A stretch of 64,000 nucleotides of DNA from Thiobacillus sp. (GCF_018780105.1 NZ_JADMKC010000002.1:372001-436000), one strand, 5' to 3'. Counted from the stretch's first letter, positions 48,623-56,946 are shown. Notes: a model not told the origin generated them from the letters alone. A program made the numbers and translations.

Positions 48623-49238
48623 GTTGCACTCCTTTTTCGGTCTGAAGGTATTGCTTGCCGGTGACCATGCTCTGCGCCACCCGCTCGCCGCGCAGCTGGT
48701 GAAACACCAGTGCCGCCAGATGCAGGCCGATGAAGCCCAGCATCAAGGCAAAACCGACTTCGTGCGGCTCGCCCAGCACGTCTTCCAGCCAGTCCGCGTT
48801 GCCCAGCCAGCCGGCGAGCGGGCCTGCCTGAAATTCGCTGGCGGCGAGCCCCAGCCCGGTGATGACCATGAGCGCCATGACGCCGTAGGCAAACAGATAG
48901 GCCAGACTGGCGATCGGGTCGTGTCCCGCGCGATGGGCGCTGGGCAGGCGCAGATTCCGCAGACTGTCTTTCCATACTGTGGGATGCCACAGGTCGCGCC
49001 AGCGTGCGCTGACCGGCCCCACCACGCCCCACAGCAGGCGCGTCAGCAAACCTGCCGCCAGCACATAGCCGCTGAGAATATGCAGTTCCCACAGGGTGTC
49101 TTCATAGGGACCGTGTTCAAACCATTCGGCCAGTTGGCTGGTGGCGATGAGCGCCACAATCGACAGGGCGATAACCCAGTGCAGCAGCCGCAGCAAGGGA
49201 TCGAACACGCGGTGCGGATGAGGGGGTGAGTGCGGCAT
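48615..49238 (-). CDS. Cytochrome b561-type membrane protein
   Basis: A 207-residue inner-membrane di-haem cytochrome b. Four hydrophobic helices carry histidines suited to haem: LLRLLHWVIALSIVALIATS, LWELHILSGYVLAAGLLTRL, LFAYGVMALMVITGLGLAAS and HEVGFALMLGFIGLHLAALV. It probably passes quinol electrons to DHC and SHP in the periplasm. It is the first gene of the operon, with a PmrA/QseB-like box upstream, and its end overlaps the SHP start. Confidence 0.93.
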   Translation of the reverse strand: MPHSPPHPHRVFDPLLRLLHWVIALSIVALIATSQLAEWFEHGPYEDTLWELHILSGYVLAAGLLTRLLWGVVGPVSARWRDLWHPTVWKDSLRNLRLPSAHRAGHDPIASLAYLFAYGVMALMVITGLGLAASEFQAGPLAGWLGNADWLEDVLGEPHEVGFALMLGFIGLHLAALVFHQLRGERVAQSMVTGKQYLQTEKGVQHD

Positions 49239-49284
49239 GACAGTCTCCTGAGAGGGGGAATGCCGCAGACTCTATGCGCGCAGG

Positions 49285-49301
49285 CTTAGGGGAACCTTAA
49301 G
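49285..49301. promoter_or_regulatory. PmrA/QseB-type operator upstream of the cytochrome operon
   Basis: CTTAGG-GGAAC-CTTAAG on the plus strand (CTTAAG-N5-CCTAAG on minus) matches the tandem CTTAA-N5-CTTAA box bound by PmrA/QseB-type regulators, with one altered position per the consensus. It lies 47 bases before the first gene of an operon that encodes such a regulator. Binding is inferred. Confidence 0.6.
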
Positions 49302-49343
49302 GCGGGCGTGTTTGCCGTCAGCCGGCTGGAAAGCTGGCTGCGC

Positions 49344-49937
49344 TTACAGCGCCTGGCGCGACGTGTATCGATACAGCTGGCGCTCGGTCAGCACTGCATC
49401 GAGCGGCATGTCCCACGGATCATGCGGCAGCGATTCGACCTGCTGGCATTCGTAGGCAATCCCCACCAGCCGCGGCTTGCGCCAGCTGCGGCGGTGCCGC
49501 ATGAACGCCAGCGTCGCGTCGTAAAAGCCGCCGCCCATGCCGAGGCGATACCCCTCGTGATCGAAGCCGACCAGCGGCAGCAGCAACAGGTCGAGCTGGC
49601 GCGCCCGCAGCGGCCGCGCATCGACCGGCTCGGCGATGCCGAAGCGATTGCGGGTCATCCGCGTGTCGCGCGCCAGCCGGGCGAAGCGCAGCACGCGGCC
49701 GCGCTGCGGCAACACCGGGGCGTAGCATTCGCGCCGCATCAACTGAATCTGGGTGATCAAGAACTGTGCATCGAACTCGCCGCCGTGCGGCAGATACACG
49801 CCGATGCGCCGGGCGCGCAGCAACAGGCCGTGGCGTAGCGCCAGCCGTAAAGAAGCGTGCGCAGCCTTGCGGCGCGCAGCAGGGCTGTACGCATTGCGCG
49901 CAGATTTGAGTTGGCGCCGGAGGGCGGATTTATTCAT
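49344..49937 (-). CDS. ygfA: 5-formyltetrahydrofolate cyclo-ligase
   Basis: A 197-residue cytosolic enzyme that recovers 5-formyl-THF as methenyl-THF using ATP. The N-terminus KSALRRQLKSARNAYSP, the YLPHGGEFD loop and the C-terminal ATP motif LVGFDHEGYRLGMGGGFYD are characteristic. It sits directly downstream of 6S RNA and zapA, the conserved zapA-ssrS-ygfA order, which supports both the RNA and this call. Confidence 0.94.
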   Translation of the reverse strand: MNKSALRRQLKSARNAYSPAARRKAAHASLRLALRHGLLLRARRIGVYLPHGGEFDAQFLITQIQLMRRECYAPVLPQRGRVLRFARLARDTRMTRNRFGIAEPVDARPLRARQLDLLLLPLVGFDHEGYRLGMGGGFYDATLAFMRHRRSWRKPRLVGIAYECQQVESLPHDPWDMPLDAVLTERQLYRYTSRQAL

Positions 49938-49947
49938 GTCGGAAAAG

Positions 49948-50135
49948 AAGGGCTCCCCGCCTGTGCCGTGACGAGCCGCAGACTCTTGAACCGGGGTTCA
50001 AGACGGCCGCAATCAAAGGCACTTTGGGCACATGAAACGTGTCACGCGCACACCCGCACCGGAATAGACCGCAGCCTTGCACGTATGCATTGGTTCAGAG
50101 AAATTGCAGCCCATCTCGAACACCGCAGGGAGCAG
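49948..50135 (-). ncRNA. ssrS: 6S RNA
   Basis: This gene-free stretch between zapA and ygfA contains the 3' hallmark CTTGAACCCCGGTTCAAG (an inverted repeat) followed by GTCTGCGGCTCGTC. The two ends can pair (GCTCCC at 50128-50133 with GGGGAGC near 49951), giving the long closing stem of 6S RNA with a central bubble. 6S RNA binds sigma-70 RNA polymerase in stationary phase. The exact ends are estimated to within about 10 bases. Confidence 0.85.
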
Positions 50136-50142
50136 CACCAGT

Positions 50143-50445
50143 TTAGAAGAGTTTGTCCTGATCTTCCAGTGCGGCATCGAGCAGCACGTTGCAATGGGTG
50201 ATCCGGGTGCGCGCCTCCTCGATCAGGCCGCCGCCGCCCTGGGTCAGCAGGTCGTGCGCCAGATTGAGCCCCGCCATGATGGCGATGCGCTCGGCGCCGA
50301 TCACCTTGCTGTTGTCGCGGATCTCGCGCATTTTTTCGTCCAGATAATCGGCCGCCGCGATCAGCGCCGGTTCTTCCTCGCGCGAACACGCTACCTTGAA
50401 GGCGCGGCCGAGAATATGAATGTCGATCGAGCGCGGGCCGGCCAT
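50143..50445 (-). CDS. zapA: Cell division protein ZapA
   Basis: A 100-residue protein that bundles FtsZ at the septum. It starts MAGPRSIDIHILGRAFKVAC, has the conserved AAADYLDEKMREIRDNSKVI helix and ERIAIMAGLNLAHDLL, and ends in a coiled coil. The start is the ATG at 50443-50445, coupled (TGATG) to the upstream zapB-like gene. Confidence 0.93.
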   Translation of the reverse strand: MAGPRSIDIHILGRAFKVACSREEEPALIAAADYLDEKMREIRDNSKVIGAERIAIMAGLNLAHDLLTQGGGGLIEEARTRITHCNVLLDAALEDQDKLF

Positions 50446-50642
50446 CAGTTGTCCTCCGGCAGGGTTTGGAGCAGCGACTGCAGCCGGGTTTTGGCGGCTT
50501 CCAGACGGCTGGTCAGCTGTTTGTTGTCTTGCTGCGTGGTGAGCAATTGCTGGCGCAGCGCGATGTTGTCGCGCCGCAGGTAGTGGCACAACTCGGCCAC
50601 CTGGCGGATTTTGGCTTCGAGGGTTTCGAGTTCGGCGTGCAT
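50445..50642 (-). CDS. ZapB-like short coiled-coil protein
   Basis: A 65-residue, almost wholly coiled-coil protein: MHAELETLEAKIRQVAELCH followed by heptads to LLQTLPEDN. Directly upstream of and coupled to zapA, it fits the small ZapB-like family that partners ZapA at the division ring. The start is the ATG at 50640-50642; a longer open frame runs upstream into the divergent riboswitch and is not real. Confidence 0.85.
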   Translation of the reverse strand: MHAELETLEAKIRQVAELCHYLRRDNIALRQQLLTTQQDNKQLTSRLEAAKTRLQSLLQTLPEDN

Positions 50643-50689
50643 GGCCGCGACTATAGGGGGCGCTTCGCGCACGGTCAATCGCGCCCGGA

Positions 50690-50695
50690 TATAAT
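50690..50695 (+). promoter_or_regulatory. Candidate -10 box for the btuB transcript
   Basis: A perfect TATAAT immediately before the riboswitch; the transcript would begin near 50702. The -35 region is GC-rich and not obvious. Confidence 0.5.
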
Positions 50696-50702
50696 GCGCG
50701 GC

Positions 50703-50885
50703 TTCAGGTGCCGACGCAGCTTTCCGCTGCCGAGGATAAACGGGAAACAGGTGTGCAGTCTGACTGCCAAGCCTGTGCTGCCCCCGCAACGGTAAGCGTT
50801 GTTGTACGGCGTTTCACACAGCCACTGTCGCAAGATGGGAAGGCGAAACGCCTCATGCGCGAGCCCGGATACCGGCCTGAGCCCT
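50703..50885 (+). promoter_or_regulatory. Cobalamin (AdoCbl) riboswitch
   Basis: Conserved aptamer blocks occur in order: GGTGCC, AACGGGAAACAGGTG, CCTGTGCTGCCCCCGCAACG with GGTAAGC, GCCACTG, GGGAAGGCG, and the B12 box AGCCCGGATACCGGCC (50862-50877). It lies directly upstream of btuB and should repress B12 uptake when cobalamin is plentiful. Confidence 0.95.
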
Positions 50886-50953
50886 GTCGATTGATGACAG
50901 CGGATCGTGCAACGCGCCTGCGGGGAACCAGGTGCCCCAACCGGAAACTCATC

Positions 50954-52969
50954 ATGCGTCAAACCCGACTCGCGCTCGCCCTGGGCGTTGCTTTCATTGC
51001 ATCCGCCCAGGCGGAATCCCTGCCGGAATTCGTCGGCGACACCATTGTCGTGACGCCCACCCGGTTCGCAGAGCCCGTTCCGCCCACGCCCGGTAAACTG
51101 ATCGTGATTACACAGCAGGATATCGAGCGGACACCTGCTACCAGCGTCCCCGATCTTCTGGCGGGGACCGATGGAACAATGGTGACGCCGCTTTACGGCG
51201 CGCTCGGTATTGATTCCTCGGTCAGCCTGCGCGGTTCGGGGAGCGGCGGCACGACGACCAGCAACACGCTGGTCCTGCTCAACGGCCAGCGGCTGAACTC
51301 AATCGATTCGGGGTCGATCGACTGGTCGCTAATCCCGCTGTCGAGTATCGAACGAATCGAAATCATGCCAGGCAGTGGAACGGTTTTATACGGTGATCGC
51401 GCCACCGGTGGCGTCATCAACATCATCACCAAGAAGTCGGCTGACACCCACTATGTCAGCGCAGGCGTCGGCAGCCACGGCCTGCGCGAGCTCAGCATGC
51501 AAACCGGCGCCTCTGCTGGGTCGGTGGATGGGAGCCTCTATTTCCAGTACGGCGCGAGCGATGGCTGGCGCACCAACAGCAATCAGGAGCGCTACTCGCT
51601 GGGCGGACGCGTCAATTTTCTGAACGAGACAGACAAGCGCGCTTTCGTCGAGCTTGCCGCCTTCCAGGAAGATCTGGGCCAGCCTGGCGGCCTGTGGAGC
51701 GCGGAATATGTTGCCGATCCAACCCAGTCGCGCCACCCGCACGACAGTTCGGACCGCAAGGGTTTCCGGATTCGTCCCGGCTTCGAAATCGATCTCTCAC
51801 CCGACGCCAGGCTCGATGCGGATATGGTTTTTTCGCGTGATGAACGCAGCGGGTACAGCGATCCGACCAATCCGGTCGAACAAACTCGCGACCTGTCGCG
51901 CGACTTCGTGTCGTTCAGCCCCAAGCTCAGGATCAGACATTGGCTCGGCGGCTTGAGCAACCATGCCACGGTGGGGTTCGACTACTATCGCGGCACGACC
52001 GACAGCCTGACCTCGCCGACTGGGCATCAGGCCTACACCCAGGCCGCCACCCAGACGAGCAATGCCGTGTATGCCCAGAACATTACCGATCTCAGCGAGC
52101 GCCTGGCGCTGACGCTTGGCGTGCGGTCCCAGCGACTGGATCAGTCTGCGAGCCAGTCGGAGTACACAACCTACTCGGGCTGGTACCGGCCGGCGATGGC
52201 TGGCCATTCCGTCGATACGCGCGAGGCTTACGAGGCCGGCCTGAGCTATCGTGCCGGCGACTGGAAGGTCTACGGCAGAGTGGGAACGTCCTACCGCTTT
52301 CCCAATACCGATGAACTCTATGGGCTGGATCCGATCACCTTTGATCCGGTCTTTGTCTTCGGCCTCCGACCCCAGCACGGGACGACCTATGAAATCGGTG
52401 GGACCCAGGAAATTGGACTCGGCCGCCTTGGATTCAGCGTCTATCAACAGGATCTGAAGGACGAGATCACCTCGGACCCCAATGGCGGCAATATGAACAT
52501 TCCCAGGACCCGCCGTCTGGGAACCGAGCTGAGCGCCAATCTCAAACTGACCGACGCACTGCGCGGAAACCTCGGCGTCACGCTCGAAGACGCGGAGGTT
52601 CGGGCTGGCGTCTACGCAGGACGAACCGTACCTTTGGTGCCGAAGGTGCAGGCGAGTGCAGGCGTGACCTGGAGCAGGCGCGCTGCAGCGGCCTATTCCG
52701 CGCGGCTGAATCATGTCGGCAAGCGCCGGTACGGCGACGATTATGCGAACGCGGCGGGCTACCTTGCCGGCTACACCAAGCTGGATCTGATGGCGAGCTG
52801 GCGGATCCGGGATTGGCGGCTGGATGCCAAGATTCTCAATGCGACCGACAAGAAATATGCGGCCTACGGTGGCTATGGCTTCAACACGACCACCTTTGCG
52901 TGGGACACGTTCTACTATCCCGCCGACCAGCGGACGTTCGGAGTCAGTGCGCGCTACGATTTCCACTGA
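50954..52969 (+). CDS. btuB: TonB-dependent outer-membrane receptor, probably for cobalamin (BtuB)
   Basis: A 671-residue outer-membrane beta-barrel. The signal peptide MRQTRLALALGVAFIASAQA is followed by a TonB box-like DTIVVTPTRF, a plug domain (VPDLLAGTDGTMVTP...SIERIEIMPGSGTVLYGDRA), and a barrel ending in an aromatic strand (FGVSARYDFH). The start is the ATG at 50954; the same frame is open back through the riboswitch but those residues are meaningless. Cobalamin specificity rests on the riboswitch and on cobO downstream. Confidence 0.92.
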   Translation: MRQTRLALALGVAFIASAQAESLPEFVGDTIVVTPTRFAEPVPPTPGKLIVITQQDIERTPATSVPDLLAGTDGTMVTPLYGALGIDSSVSLRGSGSGGTTTSNTLVLLNGQRLNSIDSGSIDWSLIPLSSIERIEIMPGSGTVLYGDRATGGVINIITKKSADTHYVSAGVGSHGLRELSMQTGASAGSVDGSLYFQYGASDGWRTNSNQERYSLGGRVNFLNETDKRAFVELAAFQEDLGQPGGLWSAEYVADPTQSRHPHDSSDRKGFRIRPGFEIDLSPDARLDADMVFSRDERSGYSDPTNPVEQTRDLSRDFVSFSPKLRIRHWLGGLSNHATVGFDYYRGTTDSLTSPTGHQAYTQAATQTSNAVYAQNITDLSERLALTLGVRSQRLDQSASQSEYTTYSGWYRPAMAGHSVDTREAYEAGLSYRAGDWKVYGRVGTSYRFPNTDELYGLDPITFDPVFVFGLRPQHGTTYEIGGTQEIGLGRLGFSVYQQDLKDEITSDPNGGNMNIPRTRRLGTELSANLKLTDALRGNLGVTLEDAEVRAGVYAGRTVPLVPKVQASAGVTWSRRAAAAYSARLNHVGKRRYGDDYANAAGYLAGYTKLDLMASWRIRDWRLDAKILNATDKKYAAYGGYGFNTTTFAWDTFYYPADQRTFGVSARYDFH

Positions 52970-53017
52970 TCCTATGTGTTGCCGGTTGGTGTGAGGCCGA
53001 ATTGAAAAGGAAAAAGT

Positions 53018-53653
53018 ATGGCTGATTCGCAACGTGCTGCCGACAAAGACGCAAGCCAGGGGCAATCGAAAAATCAGCGCCACGCCGCCCGCATGGCAAA
53101 GAAAAAAACCGTCGTCGACGCCGCCATCGCCGCGGCCACCGACGAACACGGCCTGCTCATCGTCATCACCGGCAACGGCAAAGGCAAGAGCACCTCGGCG
53201 TTCGGCACCGTGGCGCGCGCGCTCGGTCACGGCATGAAAGTGGGCGTGGTGCAGTTCATCAAGAGCCGCACCGACACCGGCGAGGAAGCCTTTCTCGGCA
53301 AGCACGCCGAATGGCACGTCACGGGCGACGGCTTCACCTGGGACACGCAGAACCGCACGCAGGACATCGCCACCGCGCAGCGTGGCTGGGCGATCGCGGC
53401 GCGCATGCTGGCCGATCCGTCGTATCGGCTGGTGGTGCTGGACGAGCTGACCTATCTCTTGAGCTACGGCTATCTCGACAGCGACACGGTGCTGGACGCG
53501 CTGGCGCAGCGGCCGCCGATGCAGCATGTGGTGGTGACGGGCCGCGCCGCGCCGGATGCGCTGATCGAACTGGCCGATACCGTGTCGATCATCGCCGATG
53601 AGAAACATGCGTTTCGTGCCGGCGTGAAGGCGCAGCCCGGCATCGATCTTTGA
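53018..53653 (+). CDS. cobO: Cob(I)yrinic acid a,c-diamide adenosyltransferase
   Basis: A 211-residue cytosolic enzyme (CobO/BtuR/CobA type) that adds the adenosyl ligand to reduced corrinoids. The P-loop is TGNGKGKSTSAFGT; other motifs are VGVVQFIKS, VVLDELTYLLSYGYLD and HVVVTGRAAPDALIELAD. It lies 48 bases after btuB and is likely under the same riboswitch, so imported B12 is activated directly. An AAAAGG ribosome site precedes the ATG. Confidence 0.95.
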   Translation: MADSQRAADKDASQGQSKNQRHAARMAKKKTVVDAAIAAATDEHGLLIVITGNGKGKSTSAFGTVARALGHGMKVGVVQFIKSRTDTGEEAFLGKHAEWHVTGDGFTWDTQNRTQDIATAQRGWAIAARMLADPSYRLVVLDELTYLLSYGYLDSDTVLDALAQRPPMQHVVVTGRAAPDALIELADTVSIIADEKHAFRAGVKAQPGIDL

Positions 53654-53712
53654 ACGCCGGACAAGAGCGCCTGATACGCCTTGTTTGTCGGAATTTTTTA
53701 CGCCCGCGAGCG

Positions 53713-53729
53713 GGCTTGAAACTCAAGCC
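53713..53729. promoter_or_regulatory. Inverted repeat upstream of the sigma-54 promoter
   Basis: GGCTTGA-AAC-TCAAGCC, a perfect 7-bp inverted repeat, lies 27 bases before the -24 element at 53756. It is a candidate activator site for an RpoN enhancer-binding protein (inference). Confidence 0.4.
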
Positions 53730-53755
53730 ATTGTTTTTGCTTATGGAGTACGTAT

Positions 53756-53771
53756 TGGCACATAATCTGCA
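53756..53771 (+). promoter_or_regulatory. Sigma-54 (-24/-12) promoter of the PEP-CTERM protease gene
   Basis: TGGCACATAATCTGCA matches TGGCAC-N5-TTGCW at all but one base and keeps the invariant GG and GC at the right spacing. It is 62 bases before the ATG at 53834. It mirrors the perfect site before the other PEP-CTERM gene (13065-13080). Confidence 0.75.
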
Positions 53772-53833
53772 TGAATAAATGCCGTGCGTAAGCGGCACAT
53801 AAAACATAAAGTAAAAAACCGGAGGAGTGTTCC

Positions 53834-54769
53834 ATGCGTGCCAAGCCTAAACAGATAGCCCTTGCAGTCATTGCCGCGCTGAGCAGCCCGTCGGCGTTCG
53901 CATTGGTCGGCGGCAGCGTCGATTCCAACCTTGCGACCTCGCCTTGGGCGGGCGTGGGTGCGATCACCATCAACGGCGGCGTCTATTCCGGCGTGCTGAT
54001 CGACAGCCAGCATGTACTGACGGCCGCACATGTGGTGAATAGTCAGGCGGGCACGCCGGGCAACGTCAGCTTCACGCTCAATGCCGGTGATCTGACGCAA
54101 GTCCTCGGCGCCGCGGCGATCACCGTGTATCCAGGATTTACCGGCACCAGCCCCGGCGCAGACGGCGTCTGGCACGACGATCTGGCGATTATCACGCTGG
54201 CGGCCCCGGTGGCCGGCGCGGTGCCGACCTATGGGCTGTATGGCGGCAGCCTGAGCGGACAGACGCTTACGCTGGTGGGCTATGGCGGTGGCGGTGACGG
54301 GGTCAACGGCGTCACCAGCGGTGCCAATGCCAGCGTCAAGCGGGTGGGTCAAAACCGGGTCGATTTGTTGCTGGTGGACGATGACGGCGGGTCGAGCGAT
54401 GAAGTCTTCGTGTTCGATTTCGACGGACCGACGAAAGACACGAATTATTTTGGCAATGGCAACCAGCCGTTGAATCAGACACTGGGTGCGACGATCGAAG
54501 CGCAATACGCGGGTGGCGATTCAGGCAGCCCGGTATTCGTCGATGACAACGGCGTGTGGAAGATCGCTGGCATCGGCACCTTCAATGGCAGTACTGACCT
54601 GTCCAGCAGCAATGTGCTGTTTGGCTCCATCGGAGGCGGCACGATTGTGGCGCCCTACCAGACCTGGATCGAATCGACGGTAGCGGCTCCAGTACCTGAA
54701 CCCCGGACCTGGCTGATGATGCTGGTAGGGATGGGGTTGGTGGGTGCCATGGTGCGCCGTCAAAGTTAA
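53834..54769 (+). CDS. PEP-CTERM trypsin-like serine protease
   Basis: A 311-residue exported protease. A signal peptide (MRAKPKQIALAVIAALSSPSAFA) precedes a chymotrypsin-fold domain with the full triad: His in LTAAHVVNS, Asp in HDDLAIITL and Ser in AGGDSGSPVF. The C-terminus VPEPRTWLMMLVGMGLVGAM with basic tail VRRQS is a PEP-CTERM signal, so an exosortase should process it for surface or matrix release. A GGAGGA site precedes the ATG. The substrate is unknown. Confidence 0.93.
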   Translation: MRAKPKQIALAVIAALSSPSAFALVGGSVDSNLATSPWAGVGAITINGGVYSGVLIDSQHVLTAAHVVNSQAGTPGNVSFTLNAGDLTQVLGAAAITVYPGFTGTSPGADGVWHDDLAIITLAAPVAGAVPTYGLYGGSLSGQTLTLVGYGGGGDGVNGVTSGANASVKRVGQNRVDLLLVDDDGGSSDEVFVFDFDGPTKDTNYFGNGNQPLNQTLGATIEAQYAGGDSGSPVFVDDNGVWKIAGIGTFNGSTDLSSSNVLFGSIGGGTIVAPYQTWIESTVAAPVPEPRTWLMMLVGMGLVGAMVRRQS

Positions 54770-54870
54770 CGCACATCGCCCGCACGACAGCAGGTAACAG
54801 ATTTCCGTTGGTCATCAACACGTAACAGAACTGCCATACAACGCAGGCTTCGTCCAAGCGGAGTCCTGCC

Positions 54871-56058
54871 GTGCGTATCCTGATGGTGTCCGACGTGTAT
54901 TTCCCGCGCGTTAATGGCGTATCGACTTCGATCCAGACTTTGCGGCAGGCGCTCGACAGGGCGGGCCATGCAAGCGTGCTGGTGGCGCCGCAATACCCCG
55001 CTGCGCAGCCAGAGGCCGACATCGTGCGGGTGCCGGGCTGGCAGATTCCGCGCGATCCGGAAGACCGGTTGATGCATCCGCGTGCACTGGCCGCCGCGCT
55101 CGATGCCCTCAACCCGGCCGATTTCGATATTGTCCACATCCACACGCCGTTCCTGGCGCACCGCGTCGGCGTGCGCTGGGCGCGCAAGCACAAGCTGCCG
55201 TGCGTCGAGACCTATCACACGCTGTTCGAGGAATACTTCCACCATTACCTGCCGTTTTTGCCGAAGTCCTGGCTGGCGGCGGCGGCGCGGATGATTTCGC
55301 GCAAGGAGTGCGACGGCGTCACTGCGGTGATCGCGCCGTCGTCGGCGATGAAAAGCGCGCTGATCGGCTATGGCGTGTCGAGCCCGATCCACATTATTCC
55401 CACGGGCCTGCGGCTGGCCGACTTTTCCGCGTGCGACGGCGCGGCATTTCGTGCCAGGCACGGCATAGCGCCCGAGCGTCCGGTGATTGCCTGCGTGGGC
55501 CGGGTGGCGTTCGAGAAGAACCTGGAGTTTCTGTTGCAGGTAACTGAAGTCACCCGCCGCAGCTTGCCCGATGTGCTGTTCGTCATTGCGGGCGAAGGGC
55601 CGGCGCGCGCCTCGCTGGAAAAATCGGCGGCCCGGCGCGGGCTCGGCGACAACGTGCGTTTCATCGGCTATCTTGAGCGTCGCACCGAGTTGCCCGGCTG
55701 TTACTGCGCGGCGGACGTATTCGTGTTCGCATCCAAAACCGAAACCCAGGGGCTGGTGCTGCTGGAGGCGATGGCGCTCGGCGTGCCGGTGGTGGGGCTG
55801 GCAGAAATGGGAACCAAGGATGTGCTGCAGGAAGGCGAGGGTTGCCGCATCGCGCCGGACGATGTCGAAGGCTTTGCGCGGGTGCTGACCCCGCTGCTGG
55901 CTGACCGCACGGCCGCGCAGCAACTGGGCGAAGCGGGCAAGCACTACGCAGCAGGCTGGAGCGAAACGAAAATGGAAACTTCGATTCTGCAGCTTTATCA
56001 TGCACTGGCTGCGCCGGACGGCCGGGTGCGGGATAATCCCGCACTGGCTGCATCGTGA
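54871..56058 (+). CDS. Glycosyltransferase family 4 protein
   Basis: A 395-residue GT-B fold glycosyltransferase. The N-terminal domain is MRILMVSDVYFPRVNGVSTS with DIVHIHTPFLAHRVG; the C-terminal donor site has VACVGRVAFEKNLEFLLQV-like CVGRVAFEKN, IAGEGPARASLE and the EX7E region KTETQGLVLLEAMALGVPVV. It resembles lipid-linked glycosyl or mannosyl transferases. The acceptor is unknown; it may build a glycolipid. The start is a GTG at 54871. Confidence 0.9.
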   Translation: MRILMVSDVYFPRVNGVSTSIQTLRQALDRAGHASVLVAPQYPAAQPEADIVRVPGWQIPRDPEDRLMHPRALAAALDALNPADFDIVHIHTPFLAHRVGVRWARKHKLPCVETYHTLFEEYFHHYLPFLPKSWLAAAARMISRKECDGVTAVIAPSSAMKSALIGYGVSSPIHIIPTGLRLADFSACDGAAFRARHGIAPERPVIACVGRVAFEKNLEFLLQVTEVTRRSLPDVLFVIAGEGPARASLEKSAARRGLGDNVRFIGYLERRTELPGCYCAADVFVFASKTETQGLVLLEAMALGVPVVGLAEMGTKDVLQEGEGCRIAPDDVEGFARVLTPLLADRTAAQQLGEAGKHYAAGWSETKMETSILQLYHALAAPDGRVRDNPALAAS

Positions 56059-56101
56059 GCGGCCAGGGTCCTTCAACCCCGCTCATCAATCCAACTCCGG
56101 G

Positions 56102-56929
56102 ATGCCCATCATGGACAAAGATATTCAGAAGTACACCGATATTGCGGCTGCCTATGCGACCGAAGCCGGCCTGAAAGTTCTGGCCGCGATTGTTTTCTGG
56201 ATCGTTGGCCGCTGGTTGATCGGCCTGGCCGGTCGCATGCTGCAGCGCGTGCTGGAAAGGCAGAAAGTAGACCCCACGCTGATGCGCTACATCGGCAGCT
56301 TCCTCGCCGTCACGCTGAATATCGTGCTGGTGGTCGCCATCCTCGGCTACTTCGGCGTGCAGACCACCACCTTCGCCGCACTGGTCGCCGGTATCGGTAT
56401 CGCCATCGGCGCAGCCTGGGGTGGGCTGCTGTCCAACTTCGCCGCGGGCGCCTTCCTGATTGTGCTGAAACCGTTCAAGGTGGGCGATTTCATCAGCGCC
56501 GGCGGGCTCACCGGCACGGTCAAGGAAATCGGCCTGTTCGCCACCTCGATCAACACCCCCGACAACGTGTTTTCCATCGTCGGCAACAGCAAGATCTTCG
56601 GCGACACCATCCAGAATTTCAGCGCCAATCCGTTTCGCCGCGTCGAATTGAAATGCCAGCTTGCCGGCAACGCCGATCACGTGTCGGCGATGGAGCTGCT
56701 GCGCAGCAAGTTGCAAACCATTCCGAATGTGGTCGCCAGTCCGTCGGTCGAAGTCGAGATTCTCGAATTCACCCTGGTCGGCCCGGTGCTGGCCGTGCGT
56801 CCGTTCTGCCACACCGATCACTACTGGCAGGTGTATTTCGACGGCAACCGCATGATCCGCGAAGCGCTCGCCGAAGCCGGCTTCCCCGCGCCGATGCCCG
56901 CACAACTGATGCTGACACGCACGGCCTGA
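56102..56929 (+). CDS. mscS: Small-conductance mechanosensitive channel MscS
   Basis: A 275-residue inner-membrane channel releasing solutes on hypo-osmotic shock. TM helices are VLAAIVFWIVGRWLIGLAG, IGSFLAVTLNIVLVVAILGY and the pore-lining TM3 region AALVAGIGIAIGAAWGGLLS. The beta domain motif LKPFKVGDFISAGGLTGTV and the NSKIFGDTIQN segment are typical. The start is the ATG at 56102; an ATG three codons later is also possible. Confidence 0.94.
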   Translation: MPIMDKDIQKYTDIAAAYATEAGLKVLAAIVFWIVGRWLIGLAGRMLQRVLERQKVDPTLMRYIGSFLAVTLNIVLVVAILGYFGVQTTTFAALVAGIGIAIGAAWGGLLSNFAAGAFLIVLKPFKVGDFISAGGLTGTVKEIGLFATSINTPDNVFSIVGNSKIFGDTIQNFSANPFRRVELKCQLAGNADHVSAMELLRSKLQTIPNVVASPSVEVEILEFTLVGPVLAVRPFCHTDHYWQVYFDGNRMIREALAEAGFPAPMPAQLMLTRTA

Positions 56930-56946
56930 TTCGCGCGGCCGGATGC

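Noticed and set aside
51797..53608. A 603-codon open frame opposite btuB and cobO
   Set aside because: It spans two well-supported genes on the other strand and has no protein-like domains.
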